DNA from: Isoetes taiwanensis | Taxonomy: Eukaryota > Streptophyta > Lycopodiopsida > Isoetales > Isoetaceae | Direction of reading: 5' to 3' | DNA: 64,000 bases | NCBI GenBank assembly: GCA_021234155.1 | Contig: JAJEKV010000020.1 | Location: forward strand, 4,140,563-4,204,562 | Shown here: positions 11,354 to 22,900 of the stretch, piece after piece | Position numbering within the stretch: the first letter of the stretch is position 1 | Layout of the letters: every line of letters starts with the position of its first letter | The notes under the pieces: generated by a model | Database searches by the model: none | The model's input: only the letters and a program-made list of their open reading frames with translations | Told to the model about the DNA's origin: nothing | Made by a program: the position numbers and the translations under genes

Positions 11354-12934
11354 TGTGACGTCCCCTACTCATATACGGTGCACTCACCGTATACAAACAG
11401 GAGTTCATCCCCTATACCAGCTCCATACTGATACAGGGCCCTCCACGTATCACTGCAACCTTGATGAGTTCCAGTGGGAAGAATGAAGGGGTCATTTACC
11501 CTGTCTCCCTCAGGGCCTACCTAGTCATGAAGCGTAAACATACATGTCAAGATATAACATCAACATCACATAACCATCTCAAGGATGGTTCATCACATAC
11601 CGCATAGACAAAGATCAAGACATCACATAGGGAATCCTACCCATGGCTCGGACTCAATGGGATGACTGACTTTGGGTCTCGAGAGGTCATTGCGCATGTA
11701 ATTCATGGCAAATGGATTTGGCGGCATAAGAACATGGCTTAGGGTTGTCCACTCCATCCGCCCTCCCGTGCACACTTGGCAGAGTAGGTTGAAAAGTGTT
11801 GGGACCTCGACCAGAGCCTCCGGGATGCATAGCCAAAGGGGCTATTCCGGGTTGCATCTCCCAGTTCAGATGGGGCGGTAGGGATCACTCCTCCAGATCT
11901 ACATGCCGACTCAAGGTGACTAGAGGGCCAACGCCTTATTCGACTTGAACCCAATGGAGAGTGACGCGATCACTCCTGGGTGTCGAGCCCATGCCTTGCC
12001 CACACACGGTGGCAAGCCATTAGACCTAGTCCACAATGATCCCGGTGAGGCCTTACACACCGGAGGGATCGCTCAAGAGTCTAACATGAACCTCCTTATA
12101 AGCCCGGCCTGGCCCCTTCACCCACAACCCTGTGTGGTTCTTGTACACAGGCGAATTTACGGTGTGCTAAAGAGGCTAGCTAGGAGCATCAACTACTGTG
12201 CTTTAGGGTCTCTACCCCCTTCCCAATACAATGAGTCTACAGAGATACATCATCATACACATCACGTAAGAACTAAAGAAGCAAGATCTAATCTATATCA
12301 TAGAGTTAGGTTCTTTAGTTAGAGCTTGGTATCTAGAGATCTAGATGGTTATGGGCAATTTAATAGGCTAAACCTACTGGATTCGGATGATGGAAGATGG
12401 TTTAGGCTATTAAATTGATTTAAATACCTGATCTTTGGCTCGCCTCCTCCCCTGCTCAAACTTCGACCATCCTGCTGAACCGCTAGAAGATGGAGCTAGA
12501 AAGGGAACTAATGAGTCAAATCGCCGCATGTAGTCCGGGAGGCGATTTTGACTCCTGGAGCAAGCAAAACAGAGCCCTAAAACCCTATGGACGAAAATGG
12601 CAAGTTAGGATTTCCTTAACCTATATAGACAAAGGGTTAGGGCTAGGGTTTCCCATTATCCCTTTAAGCATGTGGGATAATTGGGTGTGGCCCACTTGCC
12701 TTTAATAACTAGGTGGCATAAAGTGTCCACATGGGAAAATGTGCACCTAGATAAATGTGCACATGGGTAAATGTGGACATTAATAAATGCACACACGTTG
12801 CAAGTTGCCCCTTAGGGGCTACCGCCTCGCTGGCTACACGCCGGCATTAATCGTCGGTCGGTGGGCGGTAATGCGATGATGAGGCAAAGCACAATATACG
12901 CCCCGGGACCGTGATATCGTGGCCGAACGTCACA
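11354..12934 (-). repeat. G1 3' LTR
   Basis: This 1581-bp LTR aligns along its whole length with 41610-43212. The terminal bases are TGTGACGTCCCC and CGTCACA on the plus strand. A minus-strand TATA-like CTATATAG lies at 12621-12628. Differences from the other LTR are mostly small changes at CNG trinucleotides. Confidence 0.9.
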
Positions 12935-12947
12935 TTCTCCCCACCTT
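12935..12947 (-). other. G1 polypurine tract
   Basis: The minus strand reads AAGGTGGGGAGAA directly before the TGTGACG start of the 3' LTR, the expected place for the plus-strand primer. Confidence 0.8.
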
Positions 12948-15225
12948 GAAATGATGTTGTCCGCAGCATCGTGGGTCTCCCCACCTTGGGATCTTCCTAA
13001 CCTGCAATCAACTTGATGCATACAATTATTATTATAGTTACACAATTATTAGAATTACTCTAAGGTAATGTTTAAGACATTACTGTACTATTTCATTATC
13101 CAATTAACTTATCACTTCATAACTTAATCAACGCAAGGTAATTACTAACCTTACTTAATACAACATTTAAGTTTATCAAAGTTTATCAATTTCATACAAA
13201 ATTTGCATTTCCAAGGTACTCTTCATCCCTTGCAACACGTTATAACAAAATTTGTGTTGCAAGTCTTTGCACCTTGAAATCCTGCATTAATTTTACAATA
13301 TCTATAATTACATACTTACTATCTTACACAAGATTCAAGCGATTAGTTTCAATGGTAGAAATCACAACTACTCTAGAACTATCTATACAAGTGCTCGCGG
13401 ATGCGACTCCCCCTTGGTTCTTCGTTCTCATTGGCCTCTGGATTCACACCACGCTAGAATATTAATGTAAAGTTGGTTATAAGGGAACCACCCCATCTAT
13501 CTACATGAATGCATGACTAATCTCCCGGCGTAGGAAGAGGATGCTTCTTCCATCGTGGCCGTGGAGACAGCGCCCTATAATGCCTATATACCGCTCATGC
13601 CTACACCTTTAGTTGCCCAACGTGGAGGATAGGGTCCTTCCCGTATATGGGGCGTGAAGGATAGGGTCCTTCGTAGGCATTGACTAGAGGTGCTTTTCCT
13701 ATCAATGCATTCTGAATGACCTCTTATCTTCGATGTCGTCTACTTCCGTGGGGACGGTAGACTTTCTAATCTACCTTCCAACTCATCCAAAGCGGAACCG
13801 CGGTCATGCCTACATTGACATTACACCACGCCCCTAGAGATCACCGTAGTGGTCTCATCATCATCGGTAACAACGCATGCAACCCATACCTAGCATAGGC
13901 TGCGTAGATTAATCTTAACTACACATGAAATTACTCTAGACATAAATCGACATGCCTAAGCCGACATTGCCGGAGATGTCCTTGCCGAGCAGAATCGACC
14001 TTGTCGATGGAGAGCTTGTCGCTATGCTCTTCTGCCGGCCTCTTGTTGCTAGAGGATGTCTTCGTACTTCCTCCACTAACTGTTGCATGTCGGCTAGCAT
14101 CCGTTAACGTCTTAAGTAAACATTACGATCTTGGACCCCCGCATGATCTGTTGTACTTCTTTTTAATGCATGCAATTATATTAATTACCTTACGGTAATA
14201 TTTTTATATTAACATTATAGTAGTATTGGATATATTGCTTCCAATAGTACAATTATATTTACTCTAAGCTTCACAATATTTAACGGCTTTTAGATCGCGA
14301 TTATTTAAACAATAACTTTGATTTAGACCTATTGTTACATAGACAAGGTTTTTAATTATCATACACAAGAATTAGATGTGCTTCTTATTCTCTTCCTTGG
14401 GTCCTGCATTACCCTTGGAAGTATAACCCTAAGATGCACTTTAGTATATCTGGATTCTATTTCCTATTTATTTTTATAAGGACCCCGAGGTCATATAGCT
14501 ATCCTTGGAAGGAATTGCATCCTTGCGAAGGATTAATTAACATGCTACCTCACATTATCGTTGTTATTTAACTTATTTCCCCATGATACATGTACGTACA
14601 GCCAATTCTATGCAGTTATTAGGATCTATATTTAACTTATCAATAAGACACATTAAAGCTTATAATACATGCGCACGCCTTACCTAATTAAGGCTAGAAT
14701 GCATCCACCCATTGAGCCGGCGTCGAGTAATCTGGAGATGACTTGGTCGTTGCATTGCTCCCATAGTTTTGCTCCACTTCATTGGTGTAGTTAGCTACTA
14801 CGTCGGTCTTGCACGTTGAAGGCCTCCTGAGCATTAAGGTATCTATCTATCTTATGCTCTATTCGCTTCGGCCATTGCCGGAGTGAACTCTATTCTACGG
14901 GTCGGTCAAGTCGATGGAAGTACGTTCAATCATAAGATTGAAACCCCCCACTTTCTTCGAAAAGAAAATGGTCCTGCACCCCTTCAATGACGTTGTACAC
15001 AAAGTCATATCTATTCTCTCCCCTTAAGAGGTTATACGCTTCTTACTTAGCACATTAATTTACTAGCCTTAGCTGACATATATAACCATCTAAGATGGAT
15101 GCACATATTATGTTATCATTTATTTCAATATAGTTACGGGTTACCTACTTAGTTAGAACGGTTCTAAACCACAAGGTTTTGTCATCATGACAATTCCTTT
15201 TGTCTCAAAAGACTATTTGATTAAT
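12948..15225 (-). other. G1 internal segment 3 (3' part), no recognisable coding
   Basis: This AT-rich segment lies between the G1 polypurine tract and the T2 insertion. The position predicts integrase or 3' non-coding DNA, but every frame is broken and I find no integrase motif. Nothing else is evident. Confidence 0.5.
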
Positions 15226-15229
15226 ATAA

Positions 15230-15261
15230 AACCATCATTCAATTAAATTGGGATTATGTCT
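15230..15261 (+). repeat. T2 left terminal inverted repeat
   Basis: A 32-bp exact inverted copy of 26819-26850, preceded by the target duplication ATAA. It lies about 190 bases beyond the end of the DUF7869-type gene. Confidence 0.88.
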
Positions 15262-15449
15262 TGATTTTGGGACAAATTTCATATTGCAAGTTTTTTAGTA
15301 ACTTGATAAAAGTCACAAGATGTTAACATATAATCACACACCTTAATATAAATTCACACCTTAACTTCAAATTACAAAATCATATATCATGGAACTCAAG
15401 TAGTACACAACTTTTATTAACTGTAGAAAAGATACATAGTAACTGTTTT

Positions 15450-18400
15450 TCATTTTTCCACTAGCATCCCCAAGGATATGAGAACCTTATTCCTTACATC
15501 CTGAGGTATTGTAACTCTCGCTGTTTTACTAGGAATAGTTTTTGGAGTCCACGAGTACAATATGGTTTCAATGTCTAGCCAAAGATCAGGATCACTAGGA
15601 TTTCTCCTCCACCTCTTTGTCCAACAATCTGAATATCTTTCTTTATCGGTGACATTACTCAACTGATGTACTGGACACCACCATTCCAAGCGCACCTTAT
15701 TGAAGTTAACATCGCCTTCTTCTTTGCAAATATCCGAGATAGTGTATCCCAACCACACTGGATAGGTCTCTAGATCTGCTGGTTTTACTACTACAAATTG
15801 GTGGCACTCGCATGTCAGTAGAAGGTTCATAACAATCCATGCCTAGATATTTTGGCCTATCCTTCTTCGGACCAACATAGTGTTTATCAGATTGAGGAGG
15901 AGCATATGCCTTCACAATGCTACTAATGGTACCATCATCTTCGTCAGCACCAGCTAATGTTTTCCACTTACTTTTAGGGAACCACCCTTCTTTTAGCTCT
16001 TCTGAGGAGGTGTCTACCTCATCCAACAAGTTGATCACCTTCTTCCAATAATCTATCAATGCACGATTAGTCTCATCTGAATTAGTTTGCCAATGCTTGA
16101 TGTAGTCATTGATGCCATCCTTAGTCAATCCCAATTGCTTGACTTCTTCAATTGGTTTTAGAGCTTTTGGTTGACCAGGAGGTATCATAGGCTTGCCATT
16201 TGCATCCCTGTGCCAAATTTCTGCCCCACCTCTCCACTTCTCCTCTGAAGGTCTCATTTTCCATTGCATGATTGGAATCCCTTCTCTCATCCAAAAAGTG
16301 AATTGAAGAGGTCTAGAATGACCTTCCATGTCGAGAGCATAACCATCCACAAAACTCTTCCAATCAGGCACTTCTTCTATGATAGATCATATAGGAGATG
16401 GATTTGTACATCCATGAAATATTTCCAATAGCCTTGGAAAGTTGGTAACCGTCTGCTGTCTCAATACATGACTATATTTTCCAAACAATGCATTCACATC
16501 CTCATGAGTATGTCCGGGCATTAGAAACCCCAAATTGACTCTTTCAAAAATACCCACAGCTGTTAAGTAGGATAGGAAAGAAAACATCCACCTGTTCTTA
16601 TTTTGACCAGCACAATTATCTAGTTGCAAGAGGAGCTTTCTGGGCAGATCTCGAGGTTTAGCACGAGATGTTGAAGCTCCAACATGTTCATTAGGTCCAT
16701 TCCTCCTAAACCTTGCCTTGCTAAATTTTTCAATACTGTTAGGGGTTCCATCCAACAATGCACTATGTAGTGCCTGGCTAGCTGTAGGATCCTGTAGGTG
16801 ACCATTGTAACCCTTCTCATCAGCATGTTATTCTACTGAAAAAACTCAAAAATCTACTTCGGAAGTTGCATTAAGCATTGAGTACCAATTATTCAATAAT
16901 TTGTCATAACATTTATTTGTGAAAAATTGACTTTGAGGGGCAAACTGCCATTTCTTTGCAAAATTCTTGGATGCACATCTTGTTCAGACTTGTCAGAGTT
17001 ATTAGAAGTCTCAAAAGCGAAAATAGGCTGCTCAAACTCGATTTGCAAAAAATTGTATGCTGGTTCTAGCATTGTGACAGAATTCAAGCAAAAAATCAAA
17101 TTCTTTGGGCAAATTTGCATGATTCTTTGGCAAACTGCTTGATGCACATTGCTTCAAGTCTGTCAGAGTTGTCAGAAGTTGTCAGAATTGAAAAAAGATT
17201 GTCCAAACTCGATTTGCAAAAGTTTGTTTGTTGATTCTTGCATTGTGACAGTTTTCTTGCAAAAAATCAAAATTTTTGAGCATATTAGCATGATTTTTTG
17301 GAAAACAACTTGATGCATCTTTTTTGCAGGTCTGTCAGAGTCAGTATAAAGTGTCAGAAGTGGAAAAAATTGTGTACTTTTTGATCTGAAAATTTTAACT
17401 TGCTGCCAGGGATATTGACCAAGTTTCTTAAACACCTCATGATACTCCCAATGTGAAAATCTGGACCATCACTCCACAACTCTAAACTGAAATGGCCATA
17501 ATAGGTCTGAGACTGACCATGCAATATTGCCCCAGTCATTGAAATCTGCAAAGGGTATGATCTTCCACATGACTTAGGAATGTACTTGAATTGTGGAAGA
17601 CAAGTCTTCTGTTGGTCCATTTTATCATGTATAATACATAGATGGTTATTAGGTTCCATTGCAGATAAGTCCTCCACATCCAATAAGTTGATCTACATGA
17701 TAGTTGATCTGTCATATGGTCCTTCATATGTTCCCTTATCTTTGCCTTTAGACTTGGTTGTACAGTCTTATCTAGTGTCTCCTTCAGCTTAGCACATAAA
17801 TTGCACTTGGCAAAGTTGTTTGAAGTTGCTATGGTCACATGCTTGAAATGCTTATTCCATAGCCTACTAAAACCGGGTGGGATATAGAGGCCACTCAAGT
17901 TCAAGCAACGCGATTTATTTCCTCTAATATGCTCTTTCTCGGGTACAATGGGATGGCAATCTCTTTTCAACAATAACTCTACCCCTGTTCATCCTTCTTA
18001 CTCTTATGTGGCATGTTTTTCGCATTGAAATTCACATATCTTTCAAATATTTCCTTTGCAGCTATAGTTCTTGAGGTAGGCCTTACTGGGCCGTTGTTCC
18101 CATGCAATGCAATTTTACTACCATTTTCATGTCTCTTTTTGCGGTTATTGCCAAGAAGAGGTTGGAATTCCATGTATAGTCATCCATGCTTTTGAACCTA
18201 TCCACTTTCCATTCAATGGGAATCTTTTCTTCTTTGATCTTTCATCCTGAATTGCATAGCCAAATATGGTGTACATGAAATTCCTCCTGCTATCACACTT
18301 ATGTTCCTGATATGTAGCTCTTGCTACCACCATCTCCTCTATTGTGAACATTCTAATACAGGAGGCCCAACAACATTCACTTCCTCTAACCTTCATCAGG

Positions 18401-19025
18401 GCTTCAGGAGAACAATCATAATATGACTTGCATCTTTTGGTGGGATAATGTTTGAAAGTTGGAAGTCTACACTGTGTGAACATTATTGACAATGGTTCTA
18501 CATCTATAGGAAACATGTAGTTCCCCTCCAGTTTACCACTGTCCCTAGGCCATGCAACAATAGTTGGAACCTCTAGTTGCTTCACACAAGCAAGGCATTC
18601 TTGTTTGCCTGAACCCTTTTCCTTCCAATTGTCATATAATTTTGAGATTGCCACACCTAACCTGTCCTCCCCTAATCTTTCATCATTCACTGCATTGATA
18701 GGATCTGCTAGAACAATAATCCCTTCTCCTACTGCCTCTCCGTTGCATGCATGCAGGATCTTGACCTTTTTGATTTTCCAATCGATCCGAGTATAAAGTA
18801 CAATTTCCTTTCCTTTGGCATCATCCTTTTCATTTGAGGTCTTTTTCTTTCCTTTGCCATCATCAACATCATTTGGAGTCTTTTCCTTTCCTTTGCCATC
18901 ATCAATATCATTTGAGGTATTTTCCTTTCCTTGGCCATCATGTTCATTAGTTGGGGATTTTTCCTTGCCTTTATCAGCATCATTAGGGGCTTTTTTTTTA
19001 GCATTTTGCTTGCCATTGACCTAGA
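15450..19025 (-). pseudogene. T2 gene B: DUF7869-type putative transposase
   Basis: N- to C-terminal: five Asp/Lys-rich repeats of about 18 residues (NDxDDGKGKEK, 19.02-18.83 kb, after a TTCTAG acceptor); VNDERLGEDRLGV; a Cys-rich block with ECCWASCIRMFT, RRNFMYTIFG and WIGSKAW; a CxxC unit FAKCNLCAKLK; LCIIHDKMDQ; LLLQLDNCAGQNKNRWMF; GHTHEDVNALF; and a C-terminal region WWCPVHQL/CWTKRW. The Asp residues of IHDKMD and LDNC and the acidic HTHED are spaced like a DDE/D triad on an RNase H fold. That is inference; the family is formally of unknown function. Open blocks: 18,690-18,145, 17,973-17,354, 16,758-16,387 and 16,371-15,450. An intron of tandem repeats (16.86-17.38 kb) and several frame breaks interrupt it. 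Homologue in T1 at 46.1-48.9 kb. Confidence 0.68.
16917..17380. repeat. Tandem ~172-bp repeat inside an intron of the T2 DUF7869 gene
   Basis: About 2.5 diverged copies share GTCAGAGTT, CAAACTCGATTTGCAAAA (near 17,034 and 17,206) and CATTGTGACAG. They fall between the exon ending LEICPE.../LDNC and the IHDKMD exon, so they probably expanded inside an intron. Confidence 0.65.
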
Positions 19026-20800
19026 ATGCATAAAAACATATAGTAAGTTAGCATATCCAAATAACCTCTCAATAACATGTTCATAAATGAAAGCCTCATA
19101 TGTCTTATTCTATTTGATCATTCTATTTATATAATGGGACTCCCCAAGTTATTTTCCTCAACATTATATATGAATAAAACCATCTACTTATTAACCTTCT
19201 AACTTGTATCCTATAATAACCTTTGTAATAAATTTTAACCTTGTAATTATAAGGGACCCTTAAAGGGATAACCTTGGTATCCTATAATAACCCTCATAAT
19301 AAATTTAACCTTGTTATTACAAGGGATAACCTTGGTATCCTATAATAACCCTTATAATAAATTTAACATTGTTATTACAAGGGATAAACTTCATGGTCCT
19401 TAAAACAATTAACCCTTGCAATAAATTTTGGCGGAAGTTATAATGATGTGAAATTTTGAAAGCGATTATTATTTCAAGTTAGCATTAGTTTTGAACTTTT
19501 CTCTCTCACTTCGAATTCCAATTCCAATTCCGGGCATTCTAAAACTTCCAATTCAGGGCATTCTAGGCGCTTCCAATTTTCGGCTTTCGCTTCTACTTCT
19601 GGCTTCCAATTTCCGGCTTCTATCTAATTCAATCTACTTCTTCGGCTTCTATTATACGCTTCAATCTGGAAGCCTGCTGCAATAATCGGCTTTCGGCTTC
19701 TCGGCTTCTATGGCTTTTAAACTATCGGCTTCTATCTGTTTTTATCGGCTTCTATCTGTTTTTATTTGCGCTTTCGAGCTTTTCGGATTCTACAATCTTC
19801 TGCTTTAGGGTTTTCGGCTCAAAGGTTTCTACAAAGCATTCGGGTAAAGGTCTCTGGTTTTTTTTGGCTTTTCGGCTCTCTAAAATCTCTCTGGCTTGGA
19901 ATAACAAAGTTTTCTGGTTTTTTGGTTTTGTGTTAAAGCTTCTCGGCTTCTCGGTTTCCAAATTAGCTTCTATTGCTTCTTCTCGGCTTCTTAAGGCTCA
20001 AATCATCTGCTGTTCTTAAGGTTAGTACTGTTCTTTACTTAAAGTAGTATACGAGCTTCAGGGTTAATCAAGGGGAGTGCTTTCTGGCTTAGACTTTTAC
20101 ATGCATCAGTCCTATACTGCCCTAGCACCTTCGGATACATATCTATTGCTTATAAACATGTTTCTATTGTTTATATGATCTTGCTCTATGATCTTGCTCT
20201 ATGACCTTGCTTATATGATTTTGTTGTATCTGCTCTTATTCTATTTCACTAGCTCTTGCTCTATCTGCTCTATCTGCTCTTATTCTATCTGCTCTAAATA
20301 ATGAACCAAAACAATGAACAAAATTAATGAACTATGATCTTGCTCTATGATCTTGCTCTATCTGCTCTAAATAATGAACCAAAACAATGAACTAAATAAT
20401 GAACTAAACAAGGAGTATTACTATTTGTATTCTGCGCTATCTGTTCAGATTCTATCTACTCTTAGATTTGCTCTATCTATTCCCCTGGCTTCGTATTCTA
20501 TTTGTCTGCATTTTTTTTCTATAGAATGAAAAGTTAGAATGGGCGAAATCGCGCTTGGCGCATTTCTAGTTTGGCTTCTAATTTCCCACTAGGTTAGTCA
20601 AATCGCGCCAGGCGCGTTTGTAGTTTGGCCTTTCTATGTCATACTGCTTTACACAAATCGCGCCAAATTACACAAATGTGAAAAATCAATATAGCAAATG
20701 CGCCTGGCGCGTTTTGGATTTTGTATATTTAGAATCGTTTTCTGGGGAGAGGAATATCATCTGCTAATTAGTTAATTTCTCTCGTTCTAGTGCATTACAC
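19026..20800. repeat. T2 middle region: tandem repeats, C/T-rich DNA and palindromes
   Basis: A tandem repeat of about 63-65 bp (three copies, 19,205-19,390) is followed by pyrimidine-rich DNA dominated by TTCGGCTTCT words (19.5-20.0 kb) and by TGCTCTATCTGCTC words (20.2-20.5 kb). Three palindromes of the AAATCGCGCC-GGCGCGTTT type lie at about 20546, 20600 and 20696. It is the likely 5' region of the leftward DUF7869 gene. No protein gene is recognised. Confidence 0.6.
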
Positions 20801-21172
20801 ATGGCCGCTTCTAGTCCAAATGTACTTCCCCTGGACGACCATCAACGCTGGACCCTATACAAGATACTACTTGATTGTGCTGTTCAAAACATTCACAGAG
20901 AGCTGGAGAAGCCATATGACAGTCTGCTTGTGGGGCCATGGGAATGCTACCATCGCATCACTGGACATATACGATGCCTCATGCTCTTAGTAAGGCTCAT
21001 GCCAACAAATAAATACGAGGATTTGATTTATAGTATCAAGGATCGATACAGCACTCTGGTTTGGAGACTCGACATTCGCAGGGAGGAAGAGGATGTTGTA
21101 ATATTAGAGTGGTCCAGTTGGCACTTTACTCGGTATTGGGCTGATGAAGTGGGCCTATGCGACATTTTGTAG
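20801..21172 (+). CDS. T2 small gene 1 (tandem pair, 123 residues, unknown)
   Basis: The ORF is fully open from MAASSPNVLPLDDHQRW to EVGLCDIL. The predicted protein is soluble and mostly helical, with no signal peptide or membrane segment and no known domain. The core is charged (YDSLLVGPWECYHRITGH; RLMPTNKYEDLIYSIKDRY). The start is placed at the ATG shared with the second copy, behind a conserved leader TCGTTCTAGTGCAT. The unit (ORF plus about 200 bp of 3' DNA with GCGCC palindromes at 21,210 and 21,275) is duplicated directly downstream. It lies between the two large genes of T2. T1 shows no obvious homologue. Conservation of both frames suggests recent function, but this is unproven. Confidence 0.5.
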   Translation: MAASSPNVLPLDDHQRWTLYKILLDCAVQNIHRELEKPYDSLLVGPWECYHRITGHIRCLMLLVRLMPTNKYEDLIYSIKDRYSTLVWRLDIRREEEDVVILEWSSWHFTRYWADEVGLCDIL

Positions 21173-21391
21173 AGATATGTAGAGCAAGCTATGTTAGTTC
21201 AGAACGAACACGCGCCTGGCGCATTTTCACAAAAGGAAAATGTACATATATTTATTTTGAATATAAATACAATCTCGCGCCTGGCGCAATTTTCCAGCTT
21301 AAACTTTTGTCACGCTTATTTTATTATGTTTTTTTATATGCAATGTCGAAAATATTGAATCCTTGTGCATATCTCGTTCTAGTGCATACAC

Positions 21392-21757
21392 ATGGCTGCT
21401 TCTAGTTCAAATATAGTTCCCCTGGACGACCATCAACGCTGGACCCTGTACAAGATACTACTTAATTGTGCTGTTCAAAACATTCACAAGGAGCTGGAGA
21501 AGCCATATGACAGTCTGTATGACGGGCCATGGGAATGCTACCATCGCATCACTGGACATATGCAGCTCCTCATGCTCTTAGTAAGGCTCGTGCCAACAAA
21601 TAAATACGAGGATTTGATTTATAGTATCAAGGATCGATACCGCATTCTGATTTGGAGACTCGACATTAGAAGGGAAGAAGAGGATGATGTCATATCACGG
21701 TCCACCGGCACTTACCGGTATTGGGGCGATGAAGTGGGCCTATGTGACATTTTGTAA
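21392..21757 (+). CDS. T2 small gene 2 (tandem pair, 121 residues, unknown)
   Basis: Second copy of the unit, from MAASSSNIVPLDDHQRW to EVGLCDIL, with most residues identical to small gene 1. The differences cluster near residues 95-110 and include a two-residue length change without loss of frame. The upstream leader, the 3' palindrome (near 21,829) and the sequence ATGCAATGTCGAAAA after it are all duplicated, so the copy arose as a whole unit of about 585 bp. No domain recognised. Keeping both frames open while the large T2 genes have broken is the main reason to regard them as real genes. Confidence 0.5.
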   Translation: MAASSSNIVPLDDHQRWTLYKILLNCAVQNIHKELEKPYDSLYDGPWECYHRITGHMQLLMLLVRLVPTNKYEDLIYSIKDRYRILIWRLDIRREEEDDVISRSTGTYRYWGDEVGLCDIL

Positions 21758-21917
21758 AGATAGGAAGAACTTCGCTACTTTGGATTTTTCACGATGGAGA
21801 TGTATATATTTTTTGATTATAAATACAAACTCGCTACCGGGCGCATTTTTAAAATTTTAAACTTTAATGTCACGCTTTATTTTATTATCTTTGTTTTTAT
21901 ATGCAATGTCGAAAACA

Positions 21918-22033
21918 TTGAATCCTTTGATGCCCTCTAGCCAGTATGACCAACCCCAAGAAACTACATATTTTCATTAACGTGTAGTTTCATGGGGTTG
22001 ATAAGACTGGCTAAAGAACATCAAAGAATTCAA
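21918..22033 (+). ncRNA. Long imperfect hairpin, microRNA-precursor-like
   Basis: A foldback of 116 bases has arms of about 50 bases with about eight mismatches and a short AT-rich loop. The inner arms pair ACCAACCCCAAGAAACTACA with TGTAGTTTCATGGGGTTG. The outer arms pair TAGCCAGT with ACTGGCTA and TTTGATG with CATCAAA. It lies between the end of small gene 2 and the end of the leftward gene at 22.14 kb. Arm length and scattered bulges fit a plant microRNA precursor or a small foldback element. No known microRNA is recognised. Confidence 0.35.
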
Positions 22034-22141
22034 AATTCACAACATCACGCAGATGTTATGATATATTCTTTTTTTTTGGACTGTCCTCAGTATACATACC
22101 TTTTCATAATTTAAGATATATAAAATTATAGCTTCTTTGTA

Positions 22142-22685
22142 TCATACCTGTGGAAGGTCTGTATATACCTTTTTTAGACGTTCTTTTGGCCACGCCACAA
22201 ATGTGCCCACGCTCTCCCCGATTGTGTCGCCACCTGGATGTCTTCTTGGAAGAGCTTCATCCTCATAGTTGCAATTTATAATGCTCACTTTACAGAAACT
22301 GTTAAAGAGGGACGCCATGGCACTTAGATTCAGGATCCAGGTCTTCGATTTTACATAATCCAAGTCGACGCTTCAAGTTTGATGTCAATAGATAGCATTC
22401 TTCTCCGACGCTGATAATTGAAAATATTAAAAGAATGATTTCACATGAACAGTCTTCAAGAATATAATATGTTTCAAGAACAGTCTTCATATCGTACTTA
22501 CCATAGTTCGGGCCGACATGATAGCGTGTCGATCGACAATGAGGATCGCTAAGTAGAGGCGATCGATCGGTCGAGTTGATCAAAGCGAGGTGATCAGCGA
22601 GAGGCTTCGGCCAGGAAGAAGTCGGGCGAAGTCGTCGCGGTTTCTTGAAAAAATTCGATTGGCTTAATGAATAATTGGGTGCCAC
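22142..22685 (-). pseudogene. T2 leftward gene of unknown function (GESVGTFVAWP motif)
   Basis: Two overlapping open stretches in different frames (22302-22685 and 22142-22363). A probable donor ATG-GTAAGT near 22,500 splits them. The C-terminal part reads ASLFNSFCKVSIINCNYEDE and GDTIGESVGTFVAWPKERL. A short 'xxIGExxGTxVAWP' motif is familiar from plant transposon-associated proteins (DUF8039-like, from memory). The promoter would lie in the 200-bp gap to the divergent DGQHS gene at 22,901. No homologue found in T1. Confidence 0.35.
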
Positions 22686-22900
22686 ATAGGCGTTTTTGAA
22701 AATAATAAAAATAAATATCCGTGGATGTGCTTTAATAAGAAAATTAAGTTTTTAATTTGAAATGAGCGGGATAAGCGGTTAATTTAGGCGGGATAAATTG
22801 TAATTTAAAATTGGATAGCAATCTGACGGTTCAGATAATGCACCCATAAGTATAAATTTGAATCGTGTCCCATAACATTGCATTCGAACATTGCAGCGAT

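Noticed and set aside
11739-12705. ORFs in the G1 LTRs
   Set aside because: They lie in a non-coding LTR and are not kept in frame in the other LTR copy.
18729-19031. A Met/Lys-rich 100-codon ORF
   Set aside because: It is a shadow frame of the charged repeats in the DUF7869-type protein; the neighbouring frame continues the conserved domain.
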